NCBI GenBank assembly: GCA_900319385.1
Contig: ONOG01000002.1
Location: forward strand, 62,001 to 126,000
Source of the DNA: an uncultured Prevotellaceae bacterium
GTDB lineage: Bacteria > Bacteroidota > Bacteroidia > Bacteroidales > Bacteroidaceae
Length of the DNA: 64,000 nt
Direction of reading: 5' to 3'
The position numbers and the translations under genes are program-made. Shown piece by piece: positions 25,702-34,358 of this stretch; the first letter of the stretch is position 1; every line of letters begins with the position of its first letter. The notes beneath the pieces are model-generated. The model ran no database searches and had not been told where the DNA came from. It worked only from the letters and a program-made list of their open reading frames with translations.

Positions 25702-27134
25702 AGTACGATGTAGTGGTCATCGGCAGCGGCTTGGGGGGACTGATATGTGCCCGCCAGCTGGCTCAGAGCGGCAGGAGTGTGGTGGTGCTGGAGCGTCAGC
25801 GCATCCCTGGAGGCTGTCTGCAAAGTTATCGCAGGGACGGAATGGACTTCGACACAGGACTGCACTATGTGGGAGGACTGGCCGAGGGACAGGCGTTGCA
25901 CGATGCTTTTGCGACCCTTGGACTGCTGAACCTTCCTTGGCAGCGGCTCGATGCCGACGGCTTCGACCGCATCACCATCGACGGGCAGACCTTCTGTCTG
26001 GCCGAAGGCTATGAGCACTTCGTCGATACACTGTCCGAACAATTCCCCGAGGAACGCCGTGCACTGAAGGACTACGTGCAAATGCTCAAAGGGGTGGAGA
26101 ACGACGGCGATACGATGCGCTATCTCTCGACAAATGCCTATGACTACCTGTCCACACTTTTCCAGAATCCGCTTTTGGTCAACGTCGTGTCGGCTGCAGC
26201 CATGCGCATGGAGCTGCGCCGTGAGTCGCTCCCGCTCTTTACCTACGCCCATGGCCTGAACAGTTATGTCCAAAGCAGTTGGCGGCTGCGCGGCAATGGC
26301 AACATGATTGTCGGCTCATTGGTGAACGACATCAAGGCCGCCGGCGGTGAAGTCCATTGCGCGATGGAAGTCGAGGAACTGCAGGAGCAGGGTGGGAGGA
26401 TTGTCGCAGCCCGTTGTGCGAACGGAGAGACATACGAAGGCAGTCTCTTCATCAGCGACGTACACCCCCAGCTGACGTTCAGCTGGCTGAAGAACTCCGG
26501 CCTGGTCAAAGGCATGTTCCGCCGTCGCATCGCGGCGTTGGAGAATACGTTTGGCCTCTTTACAGCCTCACTGATTGTGAAGGCAGACAGTCTGCCCTAC
26601 TTCAATCATAATAAATATGTGTTCCGGAAGGCCAACGTCTGGACGTTCCATGAAGCCCTGGGTGGAGAACAAGCATCGTCGGTCGGTGGCGTGATGGTGA
26701 GTGCCAGGGTGCCGGAGGACGGTTCGTCGTTCGTACGACAGCTTGACCTCTTGACACCGATGCCGTGGGCATTGTGCCTGCCCTGGGAAAATACTTCGGT
26801 CGGACACCGTGGACCCACCTATCAGCAGCAGAAGGAGCATATCGCCGACGAGTGCATCCGTCTGGCCGAGCGCGTGATTCCAGGGCTTGGCAGCTTGGTG
26901 GAGAAACGATACACCAGCACACCGCTCACTTGGCGTGACTACACGCTGTCGCCTCATGGCTCAGCCTTTGGTGTGAGAAAGGACAGTCGGCAGCCGCTGA
27001 TGACGATGCTTTCGCCACGCACGCCGATCCCCAATCTCCTGCTCACAGGTCAGAGTCTGGCACTGCATGGCCTGGAGGGAGTGACAAAAACAGCGTTTAA
27101 TACACTAAATATTATCAAACAACAGACAGTATGA
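25698..27134 (+). CDS. FAD-dependent oxidoreductase, phytoene desaturase-like
   Basis: A 478-residue flavoprotein. The N-terminal Rossmann motif VVIGSGLGGLICARQL, followed by VVVLERQRIPGGCLQSYRRD, binds FAD. The C-terminus has LLTGQSLALHGLEGV, which corresponds to the second FAD-binding stretch of CrtI-like enzymes. It probably desaturates or isomerises the polyene or fatty chain. It overlaps the exporter gene by 4 bases and is followed by a ketoreductase whose start overlaps its stop. The real substrate is unknown. Confidence 0.9.
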   Translation: MKYDVVVIGSGLGGLICARQLAQSGRSVVVLERQRIPGGCLQSYRRDGMDFDTGLHYVGGLAEGQALHDAFATLGLLNLPWQRLDADGFDRITIDGQTFCLAEGYEHFVDTLSEQFPEERRALKDYVQMLKGVENDGDTMRYLSTNAYDYLSTLFQNPLLVNVVSAAAMRMELRRESLPLFTYAHGLNSYVQSSWRLRGNGNMIVGSLVNDIKAAGGEVHCAMEVEELQEQGGRIVAARCANGETYEGSLFISDVHPQLTFSWLKNSGLVKGMFRRRIAALENTFGLFTASLIVKADSLPYFNHNKYVFRKANVWTFHEALGGEQASSVGGVMVSARVPEDGSSFVRQLDLLTPMPWALCLPWENTSVGHRGPTYQQQKEHIADECIRLAERVIPGLGSLVEKRYTSTPLTWRDYTLSPHGSAFGVRKDSRQPLMTMLSPRTPIPNLLLTGQSLALHGLEGVTKTAFNTLNIIKQQTV

Positions 27135-27856
27135 GCAACAAATATGCATTGATTACAGGCGGAAGCCGAGGCATCGGCAGGGCCGTCTGCGTCCGATTGG
27201 CCCAAGAAGGCTATCAGGTGTTGATTAACTATGCCAGCAACGAGGTAGAAGCACGCCACACCTTGGAACTCTGTGGTGGTCATGGCGAACTGCTTCCCTT
27301 CGACGTCAGCGACGGCCCGCAGGTGCAAGCAGCTCTCAGTCAGTGGCAGAACAGCCACGACGGCGAGTACATCGAAGTGGTGTTCAACAATGCAGGAATC
27401 CGTCGAGACAATGTGCTGGCACTGATGCCCGAAGCCGACTGGCATCGCGTGCTGGACATCACGTTGTCCGGATTTTTCCACGTCACCCAGCCTCTGTTGC
27501 CAGCCATGCAGCTCCATAAGTTCGGACGCATCATCAACATGGCCAGCGTCAGTGGACTGAAAGGTCTGCCTGGACAGACCAACTACTCCGCAGCCAAGGG
27601 GGGTATCATCGCCGCTACGAAGGCACTGGCACAGGAGGTGGCCCGCCGTGGCATCACTGTCAACGCCATTGCACCCGGTTTTATCAAGACCGACATGACC
27701 GAAGGACTCGACGAGGCTACCCTGAAAAAACAAATCCCTGCCCAGCGTTTCGGTACGCCCGAGGAGGTGGCCCATGCCGTGGCTTTCCTGGCATCGCGCG
27801 AGGCAGGCTACATCACGGGAAATGTGTTGTCCATCAACGGAGGACTCTATACGTAA
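27131..27856 (+). CDS. 3-oxoacyl-ACP reductase (FabG-like SDR)
   Basis: A 241-residue short-chain dehydrogenase. NADPH site TGGSRGIGR at about residues 8-16, NNAGI, active-site Ser in MASVSGLKG and the YxxxK motif in NYSAAKGG. The end AGYITGNVLSINGGLYT is typical of FabG. In this operon it should reduce the 3-keto group before the dehydratase acts. Confidence 0.93.
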   Translation: MSNKYALITGGSRGIGRAVCVRLAQEGYQVLINYASNEVEARHTLELCGGHGELLPFDVSDGPQVQAALSQWQNSHDGEYIEVVFNNAGIRRDNVLALMPEADWHRVLDITLSGFFHVTQPLLPAMQLHKFGRIINMASVSGLKGLPGQTNYSAAKGGIIAATKALAQEVARRGITVNAIAPGFIKTDMTEGLDEATLKKQIPAQRFGTPEEVAHAVAFLASREAGYITGNVLSINGGLYT

Positions 27857-27955
27857 TTGAAAATTAAAAATTGATAATAGAATATTAGCCTGCCGGATGG
27901 CTTTACTCCTCCTTGGGAGGGGACAGTGGGAAGGCTAAACTTAAACTTAGATAAT

Positions 27956-28453
27956 ATGAAGAAACTGATTCTTATCCTTTCGCTCATAATCTGTCACGTA
28001 TCCTTGAGCATGGCCCAAAGCGTGACGCGTACCCAGCATCGCACAGCCATCACCCAGGATGCCGTTACCACAGGTTCGATGACCATTCGTAAGCCCGACT
28101 ATATCTGCATTTCGACCAATTCCGACAAGGAACAGCTGATCATGGAGGGCACCAAGTTCACGATGACGATGGGTGGTAAGAAACATGTGACTGACAGTCG
28201 CAAGAACCCACAGTTCGCTACCTTCCACAAGGTACTGAAAGCCGTCATCAACAATCAGCCCATCCCTGGAGGCAGTGATGTGGTTGTCACGCCGAAGAAC
28301 CAGCAAAAGACCATCAGCATCACGCCAGAGGGCAAAAAGAAACGCCAGCTGTTCAGCTCGTTCGAGTTGGTGATCGACGAACATTCATCGGCCATCCGCC
28401 AGCTTCGCATGAACCAGAAGGGTGGCAACTATATCCACTACGAGGTTCGTTGA
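27956..28453 (+). CDS. LolA-like outer-membrane carrier protein
   Basis: A 165-residue secreted protein started at the ATG at 27956, where the signal peptide begins (LILILSLIICHVSLSMAQS). The mature domain is a beta-rich fold of LolA type: GSMTIRKPDYICIST, then KEQLIMEGTKFTMTMGGKK, ending SSAIRQLRMNQKGGNYIHYE. LolA-like proteins occur in aryl polyene and flexirubin clusters and may carry the lipid across the periplasm. About 100 bases separate it from the ketoreductase, and that gap holds a GGAGGGGA-type palindromic fragment. Confidence 0.8.
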   Translation: MKKLILILSLIICHVSLSMAQSVTRTQHRTAITQDAVTTGSMTIRKPDYICISTNSDKEQLIMEGTKFTMTMGGKKHVTDSRKNPQFATFHKVLKAVINNQPIPGGSDVVVTPKNQQKTISITPEGKKKRQLFSSFELVIDEHSSAIRQLRMNQKGGNYIHYEVR

Positions 28454-28478
28454 ACAGGCAACTCCAGACCCACCAGAT

Positions 28479-28556
28479 CCCACCCCCAGCCCTCCCCAAG
28501 GGGTCTATTATTTTTCACTTTTCACTTTTCACTTTTCACTTTTCACTTTTCTCTTA
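28479..28556 (+). repeat. CCCTCCCC fragment and TTTTCAC heptamer tract ahead of metA
   Basis: CCAGCCCTCCCCAAGGGG (about 28487-28504) is a fragment of the dispersed CTCC/GGAG palindrome family. It is followed by five or six TTTTCAC heptamers ending 4 bases before the metA start codon, which leaves no normal ribosome-binding sequence. Confidence 0.85.
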
Positions 28557-28559
28557 TAA

Positions 28560-29477
28560 ATGCCACTGACCCTCCCCGACCGGCTACCGGCCATCGAATT
28601 GCTGAAGCGCGAGAACATCTTCGTGATGGACTCAACCCGAGCACACGGACAGGACATCCGTCCGCTACGTTTGGCCATTCTCAACCTCATGCCCATCAAG
28701 ATTACGACCGAGACGGACTTCATCCGCATTCTGTCGAACACACCGCTGCAGGTCGAGATTGAGTTTATGAAGATCAAGAGTCACACGTCGAAGAACACTC
28801 CCGTGGAGCACATGATGACTTTCTATCGCGACTTCGAGGAGATGCGGCGTGAGAAGTATGACGGACTCATCGTCACAGGGGCACCGCTCGAACAGATGGA
28901 CTTCGAACAGGTGACCTACTGGCCCGAGTTGCAGGAGGTGTTCGACTGGGCTTACCACAACGTGCAATCCACCTGCTACATCTGCTGGGCAGCGCAGGCA
29001 GCCCTCTACCACTTCTACGGCATTCCGAAATATCCGACCGAGGGCAAGGTGTTTGGCGTGTTCCGCCACAAGGTGTTGCGTCCCGAGCTGCCGATTTTCC
29101 GAGGCTTCGACGACGTGTTCTTTGCCCCTCACAGCCGACACAGCGAGATTCGCCGTGCCGACATTGAGCAGGTGCCGGCCCTTGACATCATCTCCGAGTC
29201 GTCGGTGGCAGGAGTCCACATGGTGATGGCGCGCGAGGGACGTGAGTTCTTCATCACGGGACACAGCGAATATGCTCCGCTGACGCTCGACTCAGAGTAC
29301 CGCCGCGATGTGGCAAAGGGGCTTCCCATCACTCCGCCAGCCAACTACTACGAGGACGACGACCCCAGTCGTCCGCCGCGAGTGCGCTGGCGTGCCCATG
29401 CCAACCTGCTGTTCACCAACTGGCTGAACTATTACGTCTATCAGCAGACACCGTATGACATCACAAAGATTGAATAG
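28560..29477 (+). CDS. metA: Homoserine O-acyltransferase (MetA family, predicted acetyl-specific)
   Basis: A 305-residue enzyme of methionine synthesis that activates homoserine. Residue numbering matches the family exactly: the nucleophile is Cys142 in STCYICWAAQ, and His235 and Glu237 lie in TGHSEY. Position 111 is Glu (GAPLEQMDF). In the family Glu111 marks acetyl-CoA users, such as the Bacillus cereus protein, and Gly111 the succinyl-CoA users, such as that of E. coli. So this is predicted to make O-acetylhomoserine. The start codon comes directly after a TTTTCAC heptamer tract. Its last 23 bases overlap the next gene. Confidence 0.94.
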   Translation: MPLTLPDRLPAIELLKRENIFVMDSTRAHGQDIRPLRLAILNLMPIKITTETDFIRILSNTPLQVEIEFMKIKSHTSKNTPVEHMMTFYRDFEEMRREKYDGLIVTGAPLEQMDFEQVTYWPELQEVFDWAYHNVQSTCYICWAAQAALYHFYGIPKYPTEGKVFGVFRHKVLRPELPIFRGFDDVFFAPHSRHSEIRRADIEQVPALDIISESSVAGVHMVMAREGREFFITGHSEYAPLTLDSEYRRDVAKGLPITPPANYYEDDDPSRPPRVRWRAHANLLFTNWLNYYVYQQTPYDITKIE

Positions 29478-31359
29478 GGGTGGATCTTCCCTTGAACTGC
29501 TGTCCCCTGCCCGCACCGCTGACATAGGCATCGAGGCCATCCGCCACGGTGCCGATGCCGTTTATATAGGTGCACAGCGCTTCGGAGCGCGGCAGGCAGC
29601 GGGCAACAGCGTGGAGGACATCGCTCGGCTGGTGCAGTATGCCCACACGTTCGGCGCACGGGTCTATGTGACGCTCAACACACTGCTGCGCGACGACGAG
29701 CTGGCAGAGGCTGAACAGACGGTGCGTGAACTGAAGGCCGTCGGCGTGGACGCACTGATCGTGCAGGATGTGGCGGTGGTCGAGATGGCGCGCCGAGTGG
29801 GTATGGCGGTGCATGCCTCGACACAGATGGACAACCGGACCGCCGAGCAGGTGCAACGCCTGTGCGATGCCGGTTTTGAACAGGTGGTGCTGGCACGCGA
29901 ACTGTCGCTCGACGACATCCGGCAGATTCATGCTGCCTGTCCGACGGCACGGCTCGAAGCCTTCGTCCACGGCGCACTCTGTGTGAGCCTGAGCGGCCGC
30001 TGCTATGCCAGCGAACTGCTCTTCGACCGCAGTGCCAACCGCGGCGCCTGCGCACAGGTGTGCCGCATGGAGTTCGACTTGGAAGACGAACGTGGGCACA
30101 AACTGCTGGAGAAGAAGCACCTGCTGTCGCTCAAAGACCTCTGCCAGCTCGACCGTCTGGCCGACATGGCCGAGGCAGGCATTACGTCGTTCAAAATTGA
30201 GGGGCGGCTCAAGGACATGGCCTATGTGAAGAACGTCACGGCTGCCTACAGCGAAGCCCTCAACACCCTTTGCGCCGCGCATCCCGACCGTTACCGCCGC
30301 AGTTCGCGTGGCGAGGTGGAACTGAAGTTCCGTCCCGACGTGCGCAAATCCTTCAACCGAGGATTTACGCATTACTTCCTCGACGGACAGCGCAGCAACG
30401 ACATATTCTCGTTCGACACACCGAAGGCGGTGGGGGTGGAAATCGGAAAATGCGGACCCTCCCACAGCAGACCCACCTCCCAACCCCTCCCTTGTAGGGA
30501 GGGGAGTGGTAACTCTTTCTTGGTAGATTATGTATCTACTCCCCTCCCTACAAGGGAGGGGTTGGGAGGTGGGTCTGCTGTGGGTGGGTCTGCTTTGCAT
30601 AATGGCGACGGCCTTTGTTTCTTCAACCGAGCGCGGAAGCTGGTCGGTTTCCGTGTGAACAGGGTGGATGGGAACCGCGTTTGGCCACACCCCATGCCGC
30701 ACGACCTGTTGCCAGGCATGACGCTCTACCGCAATTTCGACAAGGCATTCAACGATGCGCTCGCCCGTGAGAGTGCCGAACGCTTCCTGCCGGTCGAGAT
30801 TTCGGTCGGCTACGACGGCGAGGCATTTGTGCTGACGATGGAAGGTCAGGGGAGCGAGGCGGTCATTCGTCGTCCCTACACTCCGGAACTGGCACGCACG
30901 CACCAGTCGGAGAATGTCGTTCGTCAACTCTCGCGCATGGGAGGGACGCCCTATCGCGTGAGCGCGGTACATATATTATATAAGCAGAACTACTTCATCC
31001 CCTCGTCCTTGCTGTCGGAATGGCGACGCAGCCTGTGCGAAAGTTTCCATTCCGCACCTCAGCCTTCGGGACATCAGCTCCACGAAGGGTCAGTCTCCCC
31101 CTCTTTCGGAGGGGGTCGGGGAGAGGCTTCCTCCTCTACCGAAGGGGAATGGGGAGAGGCTTTCGACCTACACTACCACGACGGCGACCCCGTGATGACG
31201 TGTCGCCACTGCCTGCGTTATGCCATGGGCTGGTGTGTGCGTCGCGGTGGCGCCGAAGGGCCGCGCCAACTCTTCCTTACGCTCGAAAACGGTGCGCGGT
31301 TCCGCCTGCACTTCGACTGCCAGCACTGCTTCATGCTGCTCTACCTCGACCACGAGTAG
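29455..31359 (+). CDS. Peptidase U32 family protein with in-frame palindromic insertions
   Basis: A 634-residue U32 protein. The N-terminal barrel has LELLSPARTADIGIEAIRHG, then GADAVYIGAQRFGAR and the signature EAFVHGALCVSLSGRCY, followed by the Cys-rich RGACAQVCRMEFDL and KDLCQL, Cys-rich sites seen in the RlhA/TrhP-like RNA-modifying members. A role in hydroxylating rRNA or tRNA is therefore as likely as proteolysis. Residues about 337-381 (SRPTSQPLPCREGSG ... TPLPTREGLGGGS) come from a perfect 40-bp inverted repeat, and about 543-568 (SVSPSFGGGRGEASS) from a second palindrome. The protein continues normally after each (ALCFF..., FDLHYHDGDPVMTCRHCLRY), so both insertions are in frame. Confidence 0.9.
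   Translation: MTSQRLNRGGSSLELLSPARTADIGIEAIRHGADAVYIGAQRFGARQAAGNSVEDIARLVQYAHTFGARVYVTLNTLLRDDELAEAEQTVRELKAVGVDALIVQDVAVVEMARRVGMAVHASTQMDNRTAEQVQRLCDAGFEQVVLARELSLDDIRQIHAACPTARLEAFVHGALCVSLSGRCYASELLFDRSANRGACAQVCRMEFDLEDERGHKLLEKKHLLSLKDLCQLDRLADMAEAGITSFKIEGRLKDMAYVKNVTAAYSEALNTLCAAHPDRYRRSSRGEVELKFRPDVRKSFNRGFTHYFLDGQRSNDIFSFDTPKAVGVEIGKCGPSHSRPTSQPLPCREGSGNSFLVDYVSTPLPTREGLGGGSAVGGSALHNGDGLCFFNRARKLVGFRVNRVDGNRVWPHPMPHDLLPGMTLYRNFDKAFNDALARESAERFLPVEISVGYDGEAFVLTMEGQGSEAVIRRPYTPELARTHQSENVVRQLSRMGGTPYRVSAVHILYKQNYFIPSSLLSEWRRSLCESFHSAPQPSGHQLHEGSVSPSFGGGRGEASSSTEGEWGEAFDLHYHDGDPVMTCRHCLRYAMGWCVRRGGAEGPRQLFLTLENGARFRLHFDCQHCFMLLYLDHE
30468..30577. repeat. Perfect 40-bp inverted repeat within the U32 peptidase gene
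   Basis: Arms 30468-30507 and 30538-30577 are exact reverse complements over 40 bases; each itself contains CCCTCCCTTGTAGGGAGG. The 30-base spacer includes TGGTAGATTATG. The element is 110 bp long and keeps the coding frame open with the flanking short repeats. Confidence 0.95.
31082..31165. repeat. Second palindromic insertion in the U32 peptidase gene
   Basis: CCCCCTCTTTCGGAGGGGGT (about 31096-31115) and a related CTCTACCGAAGGGGAATGGG follow each other, each with GGGAGAGGCTT after it. This is the same family as the arms at 18266-18429. Confidence 0.8.
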
Positions 31360-31473
31360 GCCTCCGAACCGCTCATCAATCGGATGGTGGCTGGATGTGT
31401 CTCGGTGAGAGTGGGGGATAGGTAGTCTTTTCGTGTCATGTTTGTGTTGCTTTTGTTTACGCACTGTGTGGCA

Positions 31474-32571
31474 TCAGTGCGTCTGTACGCGCTCGGTGGG
31501 TGGCTGCTCCAGGTTGCGGCGATCCACCTGTGTGACTACACGGGCTGCCAGCGCCATGAAGGCCATGCCCGAGGGTGAGGCTGGGTCGAGTACGGCGGGC
31601 AGACCGTTGTCGCCACCTTCGCACACGTCCTGAATCAGCGGAATCTGCGCCAGCAGCGGCACCTGCAGTTCGGCAGCCAGGTCTTTGCAGCCGCCACGTC
31701 CGAAGATGAAATACTGCTCGTCGGGATGCTGGGCAGGCGTGAACCACGCCATGTTCTCCACCAGTCCGAGGATGGGCACGTTCACCTTGTCGTTCATATA
31801 CATATTGATGCCTTTGCGGGCATCGGCCAGAGCCACCTGCTGCGGCGTCGAGACGATGACGGCGCCGGTGATGCCCAGCGTCTGCAGCAGCGTGAGGTGG
31901 ATGTCGGAGGTGCCGGGAGGGGTGTCGAGGATGAAGTAGTCCAGCTCGCCCCACTTGGCTTCGCCGATGAGTTGCTTGAGCGCATTCGAGGCCATGCCGC
32001 CGCGCCACAGCGTTGCCTGGTCGGGATTGACGAAGAAACCGATGCTCAGCAACTTCACTCCGTATTTCTCGATGGGGACGATGAGGTCGCGGCCGTCGAT
32101 GTTTTCGGCATACGGACGTGCGTCCTCCACTTGGAACATCTTGGGAATGGAGGGACCGAAGATGTCGGCATCGAGCAGTCCGACACGGTAGCCGAGGCGT
32201 GCCAGTCCGATGGCGAGATTGGCGGTCACCGTGCTTTTACCCACACCGCCCTTTCCACTCGACACAGCGATGATGTTCTTCACGCCGGGCAGAAGTTTGT
32301 CGGGCTCGGGCGGCAACTCCGTCTGCGACTTCACGCCGATGGCGACTTCCACTTCGGGACTGACGTAGGTGTGAATCGCAGCCTCGGCTGCTGCCACCAT
32401 CGACTTGCGGAACGGGTCGGTGGGTTTGGGGAAGATGAGCGAGAACGACACCTTCATGCCGTCGATGCGAAGGTCGTCGGCCAGCATTTCGTTCTCGATA
32501 AGGCTCTTGCCGTTGCCTGGATAGCGAACCGTGGCAAGGGCGTCGTGGATGAGTTTCGGATAGAGTGTCAT
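31474..32571 (-). CDS. Mrp/ApbC family iron-sulfur cluster carrier ATPase
   Basis: A 365-residue P-loop NTPase. Residues about 1-85 form the MIP18/DUF59 domain; the deviant Walker A GKGGVGKSTVTANLA follows near 105. The later motifs LLDADIFGPSIPKMF and LDTPPGTSDIHLTLLQ are complete. It should carry or insert Fe-S clusters in the cytoplasm. The CxxC pair usually found near residue 280 is absent: the region reads VENMAWFTPAQHPDEQYFIF and then GRGGCKDL, with one Cys only. It is probably monocistronic; the gap upstream holds simple repeats and a palindrome fragment. Confidence 0.92.
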   Translation of the reverse strand: MTLYPKLIHDALATVRYPGNGKSLIENEMLADDLRIDGMKVSFSLIFPKPTDPFRKSMVAAAEAAIHTYVSPEVEVAIGVKSQTELPPEPDKLLPGVKNIIAVSSGKGGVGKSTVTANLAIGLARLGYRVGLLDADIFGPSIPKMFQVEDARPYAENIDGRDLIVPIEKYGVKLLSIGFFVNPDQATLWRGGMASNALKQLIGEAKWGELDYFILDTPPGTSDIHLTLLQTLGITGAVIVSTPQQVALADARKGINMYMNDKVNVPILGLVENMAWFTPAQHPDEQYFIFGRGGCKDLAAELQVPLLAQIPLIQDVCEGGDNGLPAVLDPASPSGMAFMALAARVVTQVDRRNLEQPPTERVQTH

Positions 32572-32579
32572 ATTGTGGT

Positions 32580-32716
32580 TATCCCTCCCTTCGGAGGGTT
32601 TAGGGGAGGCATTTTAATATTTACATAACGTGAAGAGTGAAGCGTGAAGCGTGAAGTGAAGGCTGAATGCCATCGCTTCACGCTTCACAACCAGCGAAGC
32701 GGTCGCTTCACATTCA
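32580..32716. repeat. Palindrome fragment and GTGAAGC simple repeats
   Basis: CCCTCCCTTCGGAGGGTTTA (about 32584-32603) is a CTCC/GGAG palindrome. It is followed by AGTGAAGCGTGAAGCGTGAA and, after a spacer, the inverse GCTTCACGCTTCAC, an imperfect hairpin. The region separates two minus-strand genes and may include a terminator for the upstream operon. Confidence 0.75.
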
Positions 32717-33550
32717 TCACTTTCGTTTGACGTAGAGGCTGGCGATGCGGCTCAGCACCGACCGACTGTCGGTCGTGCGTTGCCAGATTTCGTAGTCGGT
32801 ACGCCAGTCTTGTTTCACCTCCACGGCGACGATGTCCTTCGTGAGCCACGTGAGGTTCATCACTTGATTGCCCACCTTCATGCTTTTCTTGTCGATGTAG
32901 GTGACGTTGGCGATGGACGAAAAGCCCGTGTGGACCATGTTTTCGGGCGTGAAAACGACGAAGGCGTCTTCGCGGCGAAGGGTCTGACCCTTGCGGGTCT
33001 GCAGACGTTCGAGTTCCTTCTTCACGTCGCGCAGCTCGTCCATCATGCCCAGCACGCGCCAGGTGCCGATGAGTGGATTGGCTTTATCCGTGGCACCCGT
33101 CGAACTGAGGGCGTCGATGAGGCGTCGGCCTGTGGGCGAGAACTGTCCCGACTCGTAGGTCTCGACACACCAGTCGTTCTCAGGGAAGAACATGTGGTTG
33201 CGGTACTTGCTCCACCACTTCAGCGTGAACCGTTGGGCGTTGCTGTCGTAGATGCGGAGGGCAAGGTTGTCGATGGGGTCGGGGGCTTCGCCGGTGTAGT
33301 TGTAGATGCTCCGGTCGTTGGAGCCCAGACTGAAGCGGTTTCCCTCGATGCTCAGGTGCAGCGTCACCGAGTCGGTGCAGATTTTGTACTGGTCGAAGGG
33401 GGCCTTCGTCGTGCCCTGCTTGCCCGTCAGCGTCATGAGTTTGTAGATGCCGCGGGGGTTCTCGGTGTTTTGCGCGAGAGAAAACTGCGTCGTAGCCGCC
33501 AGTGCGATGACGGCTACGACGCTGCGAGTTGCGTGCTTAAGTGTGTGCAT
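32717..33550 (-). CDS. Hypothetical exported protein
   Basis: A 277-residue secreted protein with a signal peptide (VVAVIALAATTQFSLAQN). The mature part has two similar-looking segments: NPRGIYKLMTLTGKQG early on and NPLIGTWRVLGMMDELRD later, both of a lipocalin-like beta-barrel style seen in DUF4488-type proteins. I cannot assign a function. It starts 9 bases after the short CTD protein gene and so is the third gene of the GH3 operon. Confidence 0.78.
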   Translation of the reverse strand: MHTLKHATRSVVAVIALAATTQFSLAQNTENPRGIYKLMTLTGKQGTTKAPFDQYKICTDSVTLHLSIEGNRFSLGSNDRSIYNYTGEAPDPIDNLALRIYDSNAQRFTLKWWSKYRNHMFFPENDWCVETYESGQFSPTGRRLIDALSSTGATDKANPLIGTWRVLGMMDELRDVKKELERLQTRKGQTLRREDAFVVFTPENMVHTGFSSIANVTYIDKKSMKVGNQVMNLTWLTKDIVAVEVKQDWRTDYEIWQRTTDSRSVLSRIASLYVKRK

Positions 33551-33559
33551 ACGGTGGAG

Positions 33560-34324
33560 TTACTTGACGAATACTTTGCGGCCCTTCACGACATAGACAC
33601 CAGGCTGCAGACCGTCGATGCGGTCAGCCACTTTGATGCCGCTGACGTTGAACACCTCCACACGTTCGCCGTTGCGGGCAATGCTGTTGATAGCCGTTGC
33701 CTCGCCTTCGCCGATGTGGTTGGTGGTGAGTGTGGTGCCGTTGCCGGTCGATACGTTGATGTAGCAACGTGTGGCGTAGAATCCGTTGGTGATGCTGTTG
33801 GTGTTGACGAAGGTAGCCTCGGCATTGTCGCGAGCCAGCACGCCGTAGAGGTTTTCGCCGGGAGTCTTTTTCTGTGCACCGCCCATGGTGACAGTGGCAC
33901 CCGTGCGGCTGTCGGTGAAGCTGAGTTCGTGCTTCTGACCTGTTACGATGGCGTTCTTCGCGAGTTTCACGTTGCCGTTTTCACCCGTGTAGTAGAAGAT
34001 GTAGGGACGTCCGGCCTCGACACCGCCAGCCTTGCAGTCCTGGAAGTTGAGGACGATGCCCTGGGCTGTGCTTTCCACACCGACGAGCTGCTCCAGTCGG
34101 CAGTCGGCGCCGAAAGCCGCGTTCAGTTCGTCGGTCGTGAGGGCGAAGGGCAGACAGAGCGTATTCCAGCCGTGGAACACGTAGCGGTTGGTCGTGATGG
34201 CCAGTTCCTGACCTTCAAACTTGTCAACGTTCGTTCCCTGATAAGTGCTGAGGGTCAGACGTTGCTGAGCGTTGGCACCGAGTGCCATGCAGACCATTGC
34301 TGCGATGAGATAAAACTTTTTCAT
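33560..34324 (-). CDS. Secreted protein with type IX secretion-like C-terminal domain
   Basis: A 254-residue protein from the ATG at 34324 (signal peptide FYLIAAMVCMALGANAQ); a longer start at 34351 is possible. It is beta-rich (GWNTLCLPFALTTDELNAAF is a frequent motif in Prevotella surface proteins). The end, RVEVFNVSGIKVADR followed by LQPGVYVVKGRKVFVK, is a type A sorting-like domain that would send it through the type IX secretion system and attach it to the surface. It lies between the GH3 gene and a hypothetical gene in one operon. Confidence 0.85.
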   Translation of the reverse strand: MKKFYLIAAMVCMALGANAQQRLTLSTYQGTNVDKFEGQELAITTNRYVFHGWNTLCLPFALTTDELNAAFGADCRLEQLVGVESTAQGIVLNFQDCKAGGVEAGRPYIFYYTGENGNVKLAKNAIVTGQKHELSFTDSRTGATVTMGGAQKKTPGENLYGVLARDNAEATFVNTNSITNGFYATRCYINVSTGNGTTLTTNHIGEGEATAINSIARNGERVEVFNVSGIKVADRIDGLQPGVYVVKGRKVFVK

Positions 34325-34358
34325 ACGTCTAAAAACTTTAGAGTTAAACATTGAATGA

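Noticed and set aside
29461..30972. 503-codon minus-strand frame opposite the U32 gene
   Set aside because: Antisense shadow; stays open partly because the palindromic insertion reads through on both strands.
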